A DNA stretch of 64,000 nt from Bdellovibrio bacteriovorus W. GTDB lineage: Bacteria; Bdellovibrionota; Bdellovibrionia; Bdellovibrionales; Bdellovibrionaceae. A program made the translations under genes and the position numbers. Positions 1 to 8,885 of this stretch are shown here, piece by piece. Where the stretch lies: NCBI GenBank assembly GCA_000525675.1, contig CP002190.1, forward strand, positions 1,550,001-1,614,000, given 5' to 3'. Each line of letters opens with the position of its first letter. Positions within the stretch are counted from its first letter, which is position 1. The notes beneath the pieces are model-generated. The model saw nothing but the letters and a program-made list of their open reading frames with translations, searched no databases and was not told the origin of the DNA.

Positions 1-538
1 TGTAAGTAGCACTAGAGATCATTTGCATACCAAGCGCACGGTAACCGTGGCTGTAGTCTACGTATGGATCAGATACTTGGCTACGTTTTTGAGTTTTTCC
101 AGTTTGAGAAGCGCGTGGATCTTTGAAATCCTTAGTGATGTCGCCTTCAAGTGGAGCCATGATAAGTACACCAGTACCTAGAGAAAGGTTTCCACCTTTA
201 GATACACGGTAGTTCATACCAACGTTACCAGAAAGAGCTGTTAAAGACTCGATCGATGCAGACGCACGGTAGTTAGGACGGATTGAATCAAGTGGCTTCT
301 CTAGAGATCCACCATTGTAACCAAGGCTAGACTTGAAAGAAAAAGCAGATTTAGAACCAAGAGTCGCACGCATACGAGCGTTTGTGATCTCCTGATCGAT
401 ATCTTCTTTTTTCTCGTCAGATTTCTTTACATCAGAAACCTTTACTGAGCTTGTGTTTGCGCTTTGCTCTTCTGCGTTTGCAGAAACTGCGAACATAGAA
501 CCTGCTAAAATCAGTGATAATAGAACTTGTGCTTTCAC
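1..538 (-). CDS. Outer-membrane beta-barrel-like protein, N-terminal part (truncated by window edge)
   Basis: The reading frame begins with GTG at 538, has a good ribosome site (AAGGGG, about 8 nt upstream), and runs off the left edge after 179 codons without a stop. Residues 1-22 form a signal peptide (VKAQVLLSLILAGSMF, ending near SANA). A charged Lys/Asp/Glu linker follows at about 30-50. After that come short alternating polar/hydrophobic stretches rich in Gly, Ser, Tyr and Asn, such as SFKSSLGYNGG and VGMNYRVSKGGN, typical of barrel strands. I infer an exported outer-membrane protein. The substrate or role cannot be read from this half. Confidence 0.7.
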   Translation of the reverse strand, partial: MKAQVLLSLILAGSMFAVSANAEEQSANTSSVKVSDVKKSDEKKEDIDQEITNARMRATLGSKSAFSFKSSLGYNGGSLEKPLDSIRPNYRASASIESLTALSGNVGMNYRVSKGGNLSLGTGVLIMAPLEGDITKDFKDPRASQTGKTQKRSQVSDPYVDYSHGYRALGMQMISSATY

Positions 539-888
539 TGTTTTCCCCTTCTTTGTGTTAATTATGTTTCTTTCAAAAACATTTTTTAAATCAAATCAAT
601 CAAGACTTCGTTAAGAAGTCTTTTTACTCCCACCCAAAGTGGTCCCAAATTGGAATCACGGGAAGTTATAAAGCAAGTAAGGTGCCATGACTTTAGTCGC
701 GTTACAACACCATTTGTAAAGTAAATATGAATTTTTGGATGGTTTTTTGATGAAAAAAGCGGCTAAAAGCCCTCTAGAAGCTACTTGAGGTTTTATTTCC
801 AATGCGAGCTGGGGTCAAAAGGACTCTGATCTATAAAAAAGTAAAAACTATTCAGTAAAAACTTCAGCCTCTGGCACCACTCTTCTTT
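539..888. other. 350-base gap with two hairpins, no gene seen
   Basis: The gap lies between two minus-strand genes. A perfect 8-bp stem at 602-622 (AAGACTTC / GAAGTCTT, 5-nt loop) is followed by a T-run only on the plus strand. On the minus strand it would sit in the 5' region of the gene ending at the window edge. A weaker hairpin at 761-770 (GGCT-AAA-AGCC on plus) has six T on its minus-strand 3' side (753-759), so it could end the transcript of the 889-4599 gene. A CATAAT box on the minus strand near 557-562 is a weak -10 candidate for the outer-membrane gene. I found no convincing ORF in the gap. Confidence 0.4.
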
Positions 889-3800
889 CTAAATCGGATC
901 CACAAAAATTTCTAAGATCTGACTATTATATGCATCTGAATTAAAGAATATATGAGAGTGCGTTCGCTGGATAGAGTTCCACACGCCCGTAGCTCCTACC
1001 AACCCTGGGGAGTGGTTCTTAAGCTGAGTCCCATCCGCCTTTACTGAGTATAGACTCAAGATACCATCTTTCGTTTGATCGGCTCGGAAGTAGAGTTTCT
1101 CGGACTGGGGGAATGTATAGATATCATAAATATCGGCGTAGCTGTTTAGCTCAATGAGCTTTCTTGATTCAGATCCATCCCATTTCACCGAGTAAAGGTC
1201 CCATTTCCCCAGTGTATCTATCAATCCCGTATAGACAATAGAGCGATTGGCATCCTCAAGTATTTTTACGGCCGCGCCGTTGTTGCCATTCACACTTCCG
1301 CCAGGGTAAGGACTTTTGCTAATTCTTCGCAGATCCGTACCGTCTAAATTCATGCTGAAGATTTCATAGACGTCGGGTCCCGTTTCACTCTGCACGATCC
1401 AGCGCTTATTAACACCCTCTTGAATGAAACTATAAAAAGAAGAATGAGATGCTGAATACAGAGAAGGATTCAGATCATAAAGTGTCTGATCGCTGATTCT
1501 ATATGAAACCAATCGACTGCGCCCATCAGTGACCCAATCCCCGACTACTAAAACATATTCCGAGTCATCAGAAAAAGAGCAGTTAGTACTGGTTCTTGCT
1601 GCATCGGTTGCTACTTTAATCAAATAATTTTTTCCAGCGGGGTCTAAGGCATTGGCCACATAAGACGCCAAGTGCTTAGCAGAAGTTCGATCCCCCCAAT
1701 AACAAACCCATTGAGAATCTGGAGAAATTTTAAAACCCGACATATCAATCGTATCAGCAATAGCCTGATTCAAAACCGTAGGACTTCCGGAGCCATCTGT
1801 GTTGATCTTGATGATCTCATACTTTTCATCTCTATTTAGATCCGCGCGCATAACGATATAACTTCCATCCGAAGAAAGGTCCCATGACAAGATATTCGTT
1901 AAGTGGGCTGTCGGTGGACTTAACTGAATTCCGCCAGTCCCATCAATCTTCACGGCATAGAAATAGAAATCCTTATCCGTTTCTGTGTTGGCGAGATAGA
2001 CAACCGTCTGAGTGCTTTCGTTGTATTTAAAGCCCTGAACCGTACCCCTGCCATGTTGAAAACTTCCATTGAGTCTGGTCACTTGGTCTAAGGCTATATC
2101 GCGAACAAAGAGCTCACTCACTCCTGCCGTCACCTGATCTGCCAAATAGAGCACATGGGAACCGTTTTCAGAAATTACTGCAGATACAAACTTTCCGCCA
2201 CCATTAGGGTAAGGGTCCGTTACTCTTTTAAGATTGGAGCCATCAGCGTCTGCAATATAGAGATGCATTTCGGCATCGACTTCGGGGTTCCCGCGAATCA
2301 ATATTTTATTTCTATCCCCTGAAACTGCGTAAGTGAAGAAGTCTCCAGAAAGAACTAACGGAGTCGGAATTTTCCTAAATGAATTATCCAATCGCTTTAA
2401 CGAAACTGAATAATTTCCATAAACTCCATCAATTGTATCATCAATCAGCAAAGTCGCCGTTGATTTATCCCAATCAAAAAAATGCATCAGCGTCGTGGTC
2501 TGTACATCCCCATCTACATTTGAGATCTGAGGTCCCCGCTTTTGAAAGATAGTCCCATCAAGCGTTGCAAAGTAGAATTCATACTTCGCATCCACATCTA
2601 GATCCGCAACAAAAGCCACTCGCTGACCGTCAGGACTAATCTCTACAATAGGATAATCCATGACATGGGTATTTGCTAAACCCGGTGTTAAGTTGGTCAC
2701 AATCAGAGGTTGCTCGACATTGACCGTGTGTAGACTATATTTCATATCGTTTGCAATCGCTGGAGAAACTCCACTAAGATCAGCCTCAAAGACTACGCTC
2801 TTAGAATCAGGAGTGAATAAGATGCTGCGAACCTTGAACCCTTGACGAAGTCCATTACGCAAAACGGTTGCTTCGGCTAATGCCGTCATCCCAGATCCAT
2901 CGGCTTGCACTAAAAACAGATCATAGCGTCCTGTGACTTTTGCTTGAGAAAACGCAATAGTTTGAGAATCAGGAGACCATACATAAGTGCCCACATCCGT
3001 ATTTGCATTGGTACAAACATTAGAAGCGCGGATCTCTGTTTTGAGTTCGATATTATAAACATATAAACTATAACATCCGGCGATCTCTCGATCCGTTCTA
3101 TAAATCAAAGCTTTGGAGTTCGGACTGAAGATACCCAACTCAGGAAATCCGTTAGTCATTGTGCCGTTCAAAACTAACTCTTCACCATCCACCAAAGAGA
3201 CGACACTCATTCCATAACTTGCGTGGGATTTATTCTCTTTAAAAACCACCCATGAACTGTCAGAACTTATGTCATAGTCGCTGACTAACTTCCCTGCGAC
3301 CATACTCTGATTGAGTTTTCTAAGGCGGCTGCCATCAACCCCTACAGCCCAAAGATCAATGGCCTCATCCGTATCTTTATCAACTCTAAAGACGACTGTT
3401 TTTCCATCAGGAGAGATTTTAAAATCCCGCACATCTCCACCTAAAACTAAATCACCGTTTAAGCGTATAATTTTTCCGTCACGAATTCGCACCGAATAAA
3501 TATTAAACTCATTATCGCGACTCTCTAAATCTCCCATCGCAATCACGAATTCTTCATCCGGAGTGATGAGATAGCGAGTCACACCGCCGACGGGATTTGC
3601 AGTATTAGGGCCCACCAAAAGTCGATCATCTGTGCCATCAATTTTTACTGTACGTAACTCTTTTAACTGCACGCGACCGATACTGAATCTGCCATAGATA
3701 GCGCGATTTTGCTTCGGAACAGCCGTTAATTGAATATTTTGATCAAGACCCCATTGACCTGAAATAGGACTGATACGCATCAAACCCGTACCATCTGAGT

Positions 3801-4599
3801 TTACGATTCCTAGATCTACGAGATCATCATTGCGAAGTGGGGCTGCGATCAACATCCGACCGGAGTTTCCATAAGGAGCCACAGCGCGCACGGAGGAAAA
3901 CCCTGTCGAGGTTACTTTTGGAGAGACCTTATTCCACTGCGGATACCTAATGGTGACTGAGGCCTCTTCCGAAATGTTTCCAGCCTGATCAAAGTGCTGG
4001 GCGTAGTAATCAATCGAAGCTGCTGTCTCTTGTGAGAGATTAAGTTTTAAACTCCATTTTTGAGTATTTGAACAAACCACTTGGTAGAGCTGATTCAGTG
4101 AGCTTGTCACACGCACAAGATTCATGGGATCAGAACAAGTTCCTTCAAGAACAAAGGCCGATCGCAGCGGAGAGAGTGCATAGTTTTCTGCGTGTGTGGG
4201 AATTTTAAAGGTGAGATCTGGAGGCGTAAGATCAATTAAAATTTTTATGATTTCTTTATTGTTCTCAGGGTCGCTACTTGATGCTTGAAAGACTTCGAGT
4301 TCCTGAATGCCCTCAAGGCTACCCTCCAAATCTAAATGTCCAGTAAATGTGCCCTCTGAACTGCAAGAGACTTCTTGAGTGACACTACCCATTCGAATTG
4401 ACACCGGCTCGGCAAAAACTCCGCAACGTCCTTTCACGGGATAATTGCGAAAGTTCGTGCTATTTACTGAACGATTGCTTTCGTCCACATCAAGTGAAAG
4501 TTTTTTTGCAAGACTGGGTAGATGCGTAAGTTCGAACTGCATGGAGCAGCCCAATTGCGTTAAGAATATTGAAACAATAACGTACCTAAGTAATCCCAT
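889..4599 (-). CDS. Large lipoprotein with TolB-like beta-propeller repeats
   Basis: This is a 1236-residue exported lipoprotein. Residues 1-18 are a signal peptide with lipobox LTQLGC, placing the acylated Cys at 18. Residues ~50-220 look like two Ig-like domains (pairs of Cys, TPPDLTFK). From about 240 onward there are many PD40/TolB-like blades with cores such as ISPDGKTVVF, WSPDSQTIAF, FTPDSKSVVF and ISPDGQRVAF, each followed by a blade ending in (A/V)DG(S/T). Enough repeats exist for more than one propeller. TolB-type propellers usually bind proteins or glycans. Here a surface or periplasmic adhesion/scaffold role is only inference. The ATG is chosen because the signal peptide fits, although its ribosome site is weak and the codon lies inside a hairpin (4583-4609). 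Confidence 0.8.
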   Translation of the reverse strand: MGLLRYVIVSIFLTQLGCSMQFELTHLPSLAKKLSLDVDESNRSVNSTNFRNYPVKGRCGVFAEPVSIRMGSVTQEVSCSSEGTFTGHLDLEGSLEGIQELEVFQASSSDPENNKEIIKILIDLTPPDLTFKIPTHAENYALSPLRSAFVLEGTCSDPMNLVRVTSSLNQLYQVVCSNTQKWSLKLNLSQETAASIDYYAQHFDQAGNISEEASVTIRYPQWNKVSPKVTSTGFSSVRAVAPYGNSGRMLIAAPLRNDDLVDLGIVNSDGTGLMRISPISGQWGLDQNIQLTAVPKQNRAIYGRFSIGRVQLKELRTVKIDGTDDRLLVGPNTANPVGGVTRYLITPDEEFVIAMGDLESRDNEFNIYSVRIRDGKIIRLNGDLVLGGDVRDFKISPDGKTVVFRVDKDTDEAIDLWAVGVDGSRLRKLNQSMVAGKLVSDYDISSDSSWVVFKENKSHASYGMSVVSLVDGEELVLNGTMTNGFPELGIFSPNSKALIYRTDREIAGCYSLYVYNIELKTEIRASNVCTNANTDVGTYVWSPDSQTIAFSQAKVTGRYDLFLVQADGSGMTALAEATVLRNGLRQGFKVRSILFTPDSKSVVFEADLSGVSPAIANDMKYSLHTVNVEQPLIVTNLTPGLANTHVMDYPIVEISPDGQRVAFVADLDVDAKYEFYFATLDGTIFQKRGPQISNVDGDVQTTTLMHFFDWDKSTATLLIDDTIDGVYGNYSVSLKRLDNSFRKIPTPLVLSGDFFTYAVSGDRNKILIRGNPEVDAEMHLYIADADGSNLKRVTDPYPNGGGKFVSAVISENGSHVLYLADQVTAGVSELFVRDIALDQVTRLNGSFQHGRGTVQGFKYNESTQTVVYLANTETDKDFYFYAVKIDGTGGIQLSPPTAHLTNILSWDLSSDGSYIVMRADLNRDEKYEIIKINTDGSGSPTVLNQAIADTIDMSGFKISPDSQWVCYWGDRTSAKHLASYVANALDPAGKNYLIKVATDAARTSTNCSFSDDSEYVLVVGDWVTDGRSRLVSYRISDQTLYDLNPSLYSASHSSFYSFIQEGVNKRWIVQSETGPDVYEIFSMNLDGTDLRRISKSPYPGGSVNGNNGAAVKILEDANRSIVYTGLIDTLGKWDLYSVKWDGSESRKLIELNSYADIYDIYTFPQSEKLYFRADQTKDGILSLYSVKADGTQLKNHSPGLVGATGVWNSIQRTHSHIFFNSDAYNSQILEIFVDPI

Positions 4600-4609
4600 T
4601 ACTTAGGTA
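4583..4609 (-). promoter_or_regulatory. Perfect inverted repeat over the start codon of the TolB-like gene
   Basis: TACCTAAGTAAT, CCC, ATTACTTAGGTA: a 12-bp perfect stem with a 3-base loop. The ATG of the downstream gene (complement of 4597-4599) lies at the tip of the stem. In the mRNA this would hide the start codon; in DNA it could be an operator. There is no T-run, so it is not a normal terminator for the lipoprotein gene upstream. Confidence 0.55.
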
Positions 4610-4656
4610 TCGGTATATTCATTGCGAAACTAAATCGGAAGGTTGTGAGAAAGGGT

Positions 4657-5262
4657 CTATTTTACAAGACCGTTCCCAGAGTAAGAGTTGGATTCAGCAA
4701 AAGTGTTTAAGAAGCCCACCATACCCGAGACATCATTCATATCTCGTCCCAAAAGTGGACGTGCTTCCTGAGGTTTGAACCATTGATAGACGTCCGTATG
4801 TTCTGGTTTGAATTTATCAAAATACTTACGAACGCCCTCTTGAATGATCATATTATTGTTCTGATAAATCGTTAAAGATGCATAGTAGGGATTGCAATCG
4901 ACAGTTCCACACATGGCATGGAAAACTACAAGATAGTTTCCGACATTGACTTTGCCATCTACGATTTCAGTTCCGTTGTGGCTTGTTGTTACGGGAATCT
5001 CCTGATCATTGATTAAGATTTTAGACATAACTACGCGTGGCCCTGGCTGCCCCACCGGAACGAAATATCTTCTTATATCTACAACGTCTGCTTCAAGACC
5101 GTAGGCTGCTGCCATCTCACCCGCTTCTTGTGTCTTTACTCCGTCAGCGACTGAGGCTCCCATTTTGTTCTTCGCATAACGTGCAGCAAATTCAGAGTTC
5201 TTCTTGGCGCAAGCTCCAACCATGAAAACCATCAATAATAAAAGTGATACACGTTTTAACAT
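4657..5262 (-). CDS. Predicted lipoprotein of unknown function
   Basis: This 201-residue protein starts at the ATG at 5262, preceded by GGGAG at 9 nt. A longer frame to 5367 lacks a ribosome site and would bury the signal peptide. Residues 1-18 are a signal peptide (MLKRVSLLLLMVFMVGAC) with lipobox VGAC. The mature part has a Cys pair (CGTVDCNPYY) and a YQWFKPQEARP stretch near the C terminus. I do not recognise the family. It lies 57 bases upstream of the TolB-like lipoprotein on the same strand, so the two may be cotranscribed. Confidence 0.75.
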   Translation of the reverse strand: MLKRVSLLLLMVFMVGACAKKNSEFAARYAKNKMGASVADGVKTQEAGEMAAAYGLEADVVDIRRYFVPVGQPGPRVVMSKILINDQEIPVTTSHNGTEIVDGKVNVGNYLVVFHAMCGTVDCNPYYASLTIYQNNNMIIQEGVRKYFDKFKPEHTDVYQWFKPQEARPLLGRDMNDVSGMVGFLNTFAESNSYSGNGLVK

Positions 5263-5483
5263 ACAAACTCCCTTGAAGTCCTTAGAGCTTCTAGAGAGCA
5301 AAACACTCGCCAACATTGCAGACAATCCATGTCTTGATAACTTATGAATTTTAAACAGGAATCTCATTCTGAAACACAGGGCCTATTGAGGCTATTTAGG
5401 AGATAAGACAATTTTTGCTAGTCACTTGTGAGTTCTGAAACTTTTTAGACAGGGTGATTTTTTAGAATTCCCCGAGAGAGAAT

Positions 5484-5514
5484 AAAAAAAAGGGGGTCTT
5501 AAAGACCCCTTTTT
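5484..5514. terminator. Strong bidirectional intrinsic terminator
   Basis: AAAAAGGGGGTCTT / AAGACCCCTTTTT forms a G+C-rich stem with A/T runs on both sides. It would end minus-strand transcripts coming from the kup side, about 300 bases after the kup stop, or from an RNA gene in that gap. Confidence 0.85.
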
Positions 5515-5608
5515 ACGAGGCAGGCTTTCCTTCAATGGAATCGAGAGATCTTACTAAGAAATTTACTATTGCAAACTCTCAGCGTTTTTAGACCTAACGT
5601 GGCCTCGT
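5484..5608 (-). ncRNA. Possible structured small RNA ending at a terminator
   Basis: The 300 bases between kup and the terminator have no convincing ORF. Read on the minus strand, ACGAGGC (complement of 5602-5608) pairs perfectly with GCCTCGT (complement of 5515-5521), which abuts the terminator. A second nested pair, GAGAG/CTCTC, lies at 5576-5580 and 5543-5547. This is the layout expected of a small stable RNA with its own terminator. It lacks the SRP RNA GGAAG-tetraloop motif, the RNase P core motifs and the tmRNA tag, so I cannot name it. It could equally be a kup 3' UTR. Confidence 0.3.
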
Positions 5609-5817
5609 CTTGAATTCATCATCTCAACTTCGAGCAGTTCTTTCTACTCGGATTCACCAAAACACGACTTTCTCTCAATCTTGGTGCAGTGTTAATCCAC
5701 ACTCTAGATTCAAACTCTTCCGTCATCTTTATGATATGAAAACCCAAGGTAGAAAAATCCCTTCAATTTTTTTCTCACAGAGAGCTTTGATCCAAGTTCA
5801 GCAAGAAAGATTGAATG

Positions 5818-7758
5818 TTAAATTTCTACCTGCAAGCCCACTTCGATCACCTGATTCGGTGGAATCTTAAAAAACGCTGTCGGCCGTTGCGCATTTTTCG
5901 ACATCACGGCAAACAAGCGCTCTCTCCAATAGGACATCTTCGCTTCTCCAGGCAGAGCTGGGGACTTGCTGGCGATGATTGTTTCTCGTCCCATCACAAA
6001 GGTGGTTTCATTCACGTTGAAGTTGATCTCTTGCCCACGACATGCCTCCAAAATATGTTTCATTTTCGGAGTTTCCATAAATCCATAATACGCAATAATT
6101 CGATACATATTTGGAATCACTTCTTGGATAGAAATTCTATCTTTTTTAGATACAAACGGAATATCGCGCGTTTGAATTGTAAGAATCGCAATTCGCTGAT
6201 GCATAACGCGGTTATGTTTTAAATTATGCAAGAGCGGCACTGGAACACCCCATGGGTCACCAGCCATGTACACAGCCGTTCCTGGTACGCGCAGAGGTGG
6301 TTCGCGCAAGAGCTTCTGACAGAAGTCTTCAATCGGCATAGAGCGCTCTTTGAGTTTTTGAAAAAGAATTTGTCGTCCCTTTTGCCAAGTCGTCATCAAT
6401 ACATAAATTCCTGCACCGATAACCAACGGCACCCAGCCACCGTGACTTACTTTTCGAACGTTGGCTCCGAAGAAGGCTAAGTCCATGACTAAGAAAGAAC
6501 CAAAAATCGAAGCGGCCTTAAAGAAACTCCAATTCCATTTTCCGCGCGCCACTTCGTAAGCAAGAACTGTAGTGATAACCATTGTTCCAGTAACTGCAAT
6601 CCCATAGGCTGCTGCTAAAGCTGAAGAAGTCTTAAAGGTCAGCACCAACCAAATCACCCCGATCAAGAGTGTCCAATTCACAGCTGGAACATAGATCTGG
6701 CCAATCTCTTGGCTGGAAGTATGAACAATAGAAATTCTTGGGCAGAATCCTAATTGAATAGCCTGACGTGTGATCGAGAAAACTCCAGAGATCAAAGCTT
6801 GAGAGGCAATCACCGCAGAAAGAGTCGCAAGAATGACCATTGGCAGAAGGGCCCATTTCGGAGCCAGCATATAAAAAGGACTTGTTGCAGCTTCAGGACT
6901 ATTTAAAAGCAAAGCACCTTGCCCAAAATAATTTAAAACCAGCGCAGGAAGAGCAACGAAGAACCACGCTAAACGAATGGGTCTTTTTCCAAAGTGCCCC
7001 ATATCGGCGTAAAGAGCTTCTCCGCCCGTCACAACAAGAAACACAGAACCCAAAACAATGAAGCCCGCAAAACCGTTGCGCAAGAAAAACTCAATGGCAT
7101 GATGGGGCCAAAGAGCTTCAAAGATTCCGATGTTCTTAAGCATCCCATTCACGCCTAAGGCAGCTAACGAAATAAACCAAATCAATAAAATCGGCCCAAA
7201 GATAACCCCGATTTTTCCCGTGCCGTATCTCTGCATTGCAAACAGAGCTGTAATCACGGCAAGAGTCAGAGGAATAATGAATCCATCAAACTGAGGCGCC
7301 ACAAGAGCCAACCCCTCCATGGCAGAAAGAACCGAAACCGCCGGAGTGATAATCCCATCTCCATAAAGAAGAGCGGCACCAAAGAGACCTAAGATCGTCA
7401 TCACCCACTTACGACGTGGCGGAGTTTTATTACCCTGAGAGCGCACGGCAAGGGCCATCAAAGAAAGGATTCCCCCTTCACCTTTATTATCAGCACGCAT
7501 GACGAAGGCCATGTACTTGATACAGATCACTGTGATGAGAGTCCAAAAGATCAGGCTTAAGATTCCAATTACGTTTTCTGGTGTTGGACTTAATCCGTAT
7601 TCACCAAAACATTCTCTGAAGGCATAAAGAGGACTTGTCCCGATATCCCCAAAGACGACTCCTAGAGCTGCTAAAGAAAGAACATATATATTGGTATTGC
7701 TGTGTTTGTCGGCCTGAGTTTCGATACGACGACTCCGTCTGTGAGCATTGAAAATCAA
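5818..7758 (-). CDS. kup: KUP-family potassium uptake transporter
   Basis: This is a 646-residue inner-membrane K+/H+ symporter of the KUP/HAK/KT family (E. coli Kup is 622 residues). The N-terminal family signature GVVFGDIGTSPLYAF is at about 34-48, followed by KGEGGILSLMAL, YGDGIITPAVSVLSAMEG and about 12 hydrophobic segments up to residue 450. The last ~190 residues are the usual soluble tail. The start is TTG at 7758 with AGG 4 nt upstream; no in-frame ATG occurs before the first membrane segments, so TTG is accepted. No regulatory gene is adjacent, and the gene appears to be monocistronic. Confidence 0.95.
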   Translation of the reverse strand: MIFNAHRRSRRIETQADKHSNTNIYVLSLAALGVVFGDIGTSPLYAFRECFGEYGLSPTPENVIGILSLIFWTLITVICIKYMAFVMRADNKGEGGILSLMALAVRSQGNKTPPRRKWVMTILGLFGAALLYGDGIITPAVSVLSAMEGLALVAPQFDGFIIPLTLAVITALFAMQRYGTGKIGVIFGPILLIWFISLAALGVNGMLKNIGIFEALWPHHAIEFFLRNGFAGFIVLGSVFLVVTGGEALYADMGHFGKRPIRLAWFFVALPALVLNYFGQGALLLNSPEAATSPFYMLAPKWALLPMVILATLSAVIASQALISGVFSITRQAIQLGFCPRISIVHTSSQEIGQIYVPAVNWTLLIGVIWLVLTFKTSSALAAAYGIAVTGTMVITTVLAYEVARGKWNWSFFKAASIFGSFLVMDLAFFGANVRKVSHGGWVPLVIGAGIYVLMTTWQKGRQILFQKLKERSMPIEDFCQKLLREPPLRVPGTAVYMAGDPWGVPVPLLHNLKHNRVMHQRIAILTIQTRDIPFVSKKDRISIQEVIPNMYRIIAYYGFMETPKMKHILEACRGQEINFNVNETTFVMGRETIIASKSPALPGEAKMSYWRERLFAVMSKNAQRPTAFFKIPPNQVIEVGLQVEI

Positions 7759-7889
7759 GGCCTAAGTTTAGTGAAAGTGCGAAAACTTGTCAGCAAAGCT
7801 CGTTCTTTTACTGACGCAGCAGGTCTTTTTGATGGTATTTCAGGAAGATCATTTGCAAAACAATTTTGAGATTTGAGACAATGTAATTT

Positions 7890-8048
7890 ATGAAAGTAAG
7901 TCACTTCTTACGCTCAAAATGGACTTTAGCAGTTCTTATCATACTTGGTTTGATCTATTTCGAGGGCCACGTGATCACTCAAAGCGTCGAGCGACACATT
8001 GCTTCCGATTCTCAAGCCGTAGAACCAAAGGTTGAAACTTCAAACTGA
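7890..8048 (+). CDS. Small single-pass membrane protein (52 aa)
   Basis: ATG at 7890 opens 52 codons to TGA. Residues 1-10 are basic (MKVSHFLRSK), 11-25 form one hydrophobic helix (WTLAVLIILGLIYFE), and the rest is a polar tail of about 27 residues. The topology suggests an inner-membrane protein with N terminus inside. The ribosome site is weak. It sits divergently from kup and convergent with the flavin reductase. No family recognised; coding is plausible but unproven. Confidence 0.45.
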   Translation: MKVSHFLRSKWTLAVLIILGLIYFEGHVITQSVERHIASDSQAVEPKVETSN

Positions 8049-8183
8049 GTATTTACTCACCGTTTAAGTTTCTCAAACTGCTTAAAGACTCTCTTTAATG
8101 ATCCAGCTCCTAGGTCTTATAGGCCGGATTGGATACTCTCAGGATTCACGAAAGCTTTCGCGAACCCCAAGACCTACTTGTGC

Positions 8184-8762
8184 TTAAAGCTTTGGTTTAG
8201 AAAGACAAGAGTTCGCATCAATTTCAAAAGACTTTAAAGCTGCTGAAAACTTTTGGAAGCCCACTGCTTGCTTTTGAAGCAATTCTTGAATCATCGCATC
8301 CTTAATCTCTCCAGTGTCACTGAAAATCGTATGCACATTCATCACAAACACGCGCTCTGGATAGATGAAAGCATTTCGATATCCAAAAACCTGCTGTAGA
8401 TGCTCCACAGGACGCAAGCCTCCAAAGCGTCCACCTAACCCGATAAAAGCGACAGGGCGAAACTCAAAAGACTCAGGGAACTTCAAGTGATCAATGAAGT
8501 ACTTTAAAACACCTGGCATTGAGCCATTGTATTCAGGACATACAACGATTAAACCATCACTTTGCATGACCTTATCAATGTAAGGCTGCATACTTGGAGT
8601 GGTTTTTCCATAATGTAAATCATCTAGAAGATGTTCTTTTACTTCCTTCAGATCAATGATTTCTACGTCTTCGCCAAGAGTCTTATAGATCTTTTGGATA
8701 TTCTCAGAAATCTTCAGCGTATTTGAATTCGGGCGATCAGTACCCGCGATAATGTACTTCAT
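8184..8762 (-). CDS. NADPH-dependent FMN reductase family protein
   Basis: This 192-residue protein has the flavodoxin-like fold of the PF03358 family (SsuE/ChrR/ArsH-like). The N-terminal strand plus phosphate loop is IIAGTDRPNSNTLKIS. The hallmark flavin-binding segment CPEYNGSMPGVLKYFIDHL lies at about 75-93, followed by GLGGRFGGLRPVEHL. Such enzymes reduce FMN, quinones or other electrophiles with NAD(P)H in the cytoplasm; the substrate is not predictable. ATG at 8762 has AGGAG 9 nt upstream. It appears to be a single-gene transcript. Confidence 0.88.
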   Translation of the reverse strand: MKYIIAGTDRPNSNTLKISENIQKIYKTLGEDVEIIDLKEVKEHLLDDLHYGKTTPSMQPYIDKVMQSDGLIVVCPEYNGSMPGVLKYFIDHLKFPESFEFRPVAFIGLGGRFGGLRPVEHLQQVFGYRNAFIYPERVFVMNVHTIFSDTGEIKDAMIQELLQKQAVGFQKFSAALKSFEIDANSCLSKPKL

Positions 8763-8885
8763 TGATAATTCTCCTAGACAGCTCCTATACCTTTCGCTGT
8801 AATAAAACTCAAGGTAGTTCTCTATGTTAAGAATACCTGAGCTTCATTCACTGTGAATGTTTTTAGTTTTTTCAAGGGTGTTGCG

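Noticed and set aside
5484-5626. SRP (4.5S), RNase P, tmRNA or 6S identity for the RNA candidate
   Set aside because: The diagnostic motifs of the first three are missing, and 6S pairing could not be drawn convincingly; left unnamed.
5610-5870. Plus-strand 86-codon ORF between the terminator and kup
   Set aside because: No ribosome site, overlaps the 3' end of kup, and its composition resembles noncoding or antisense sequence.
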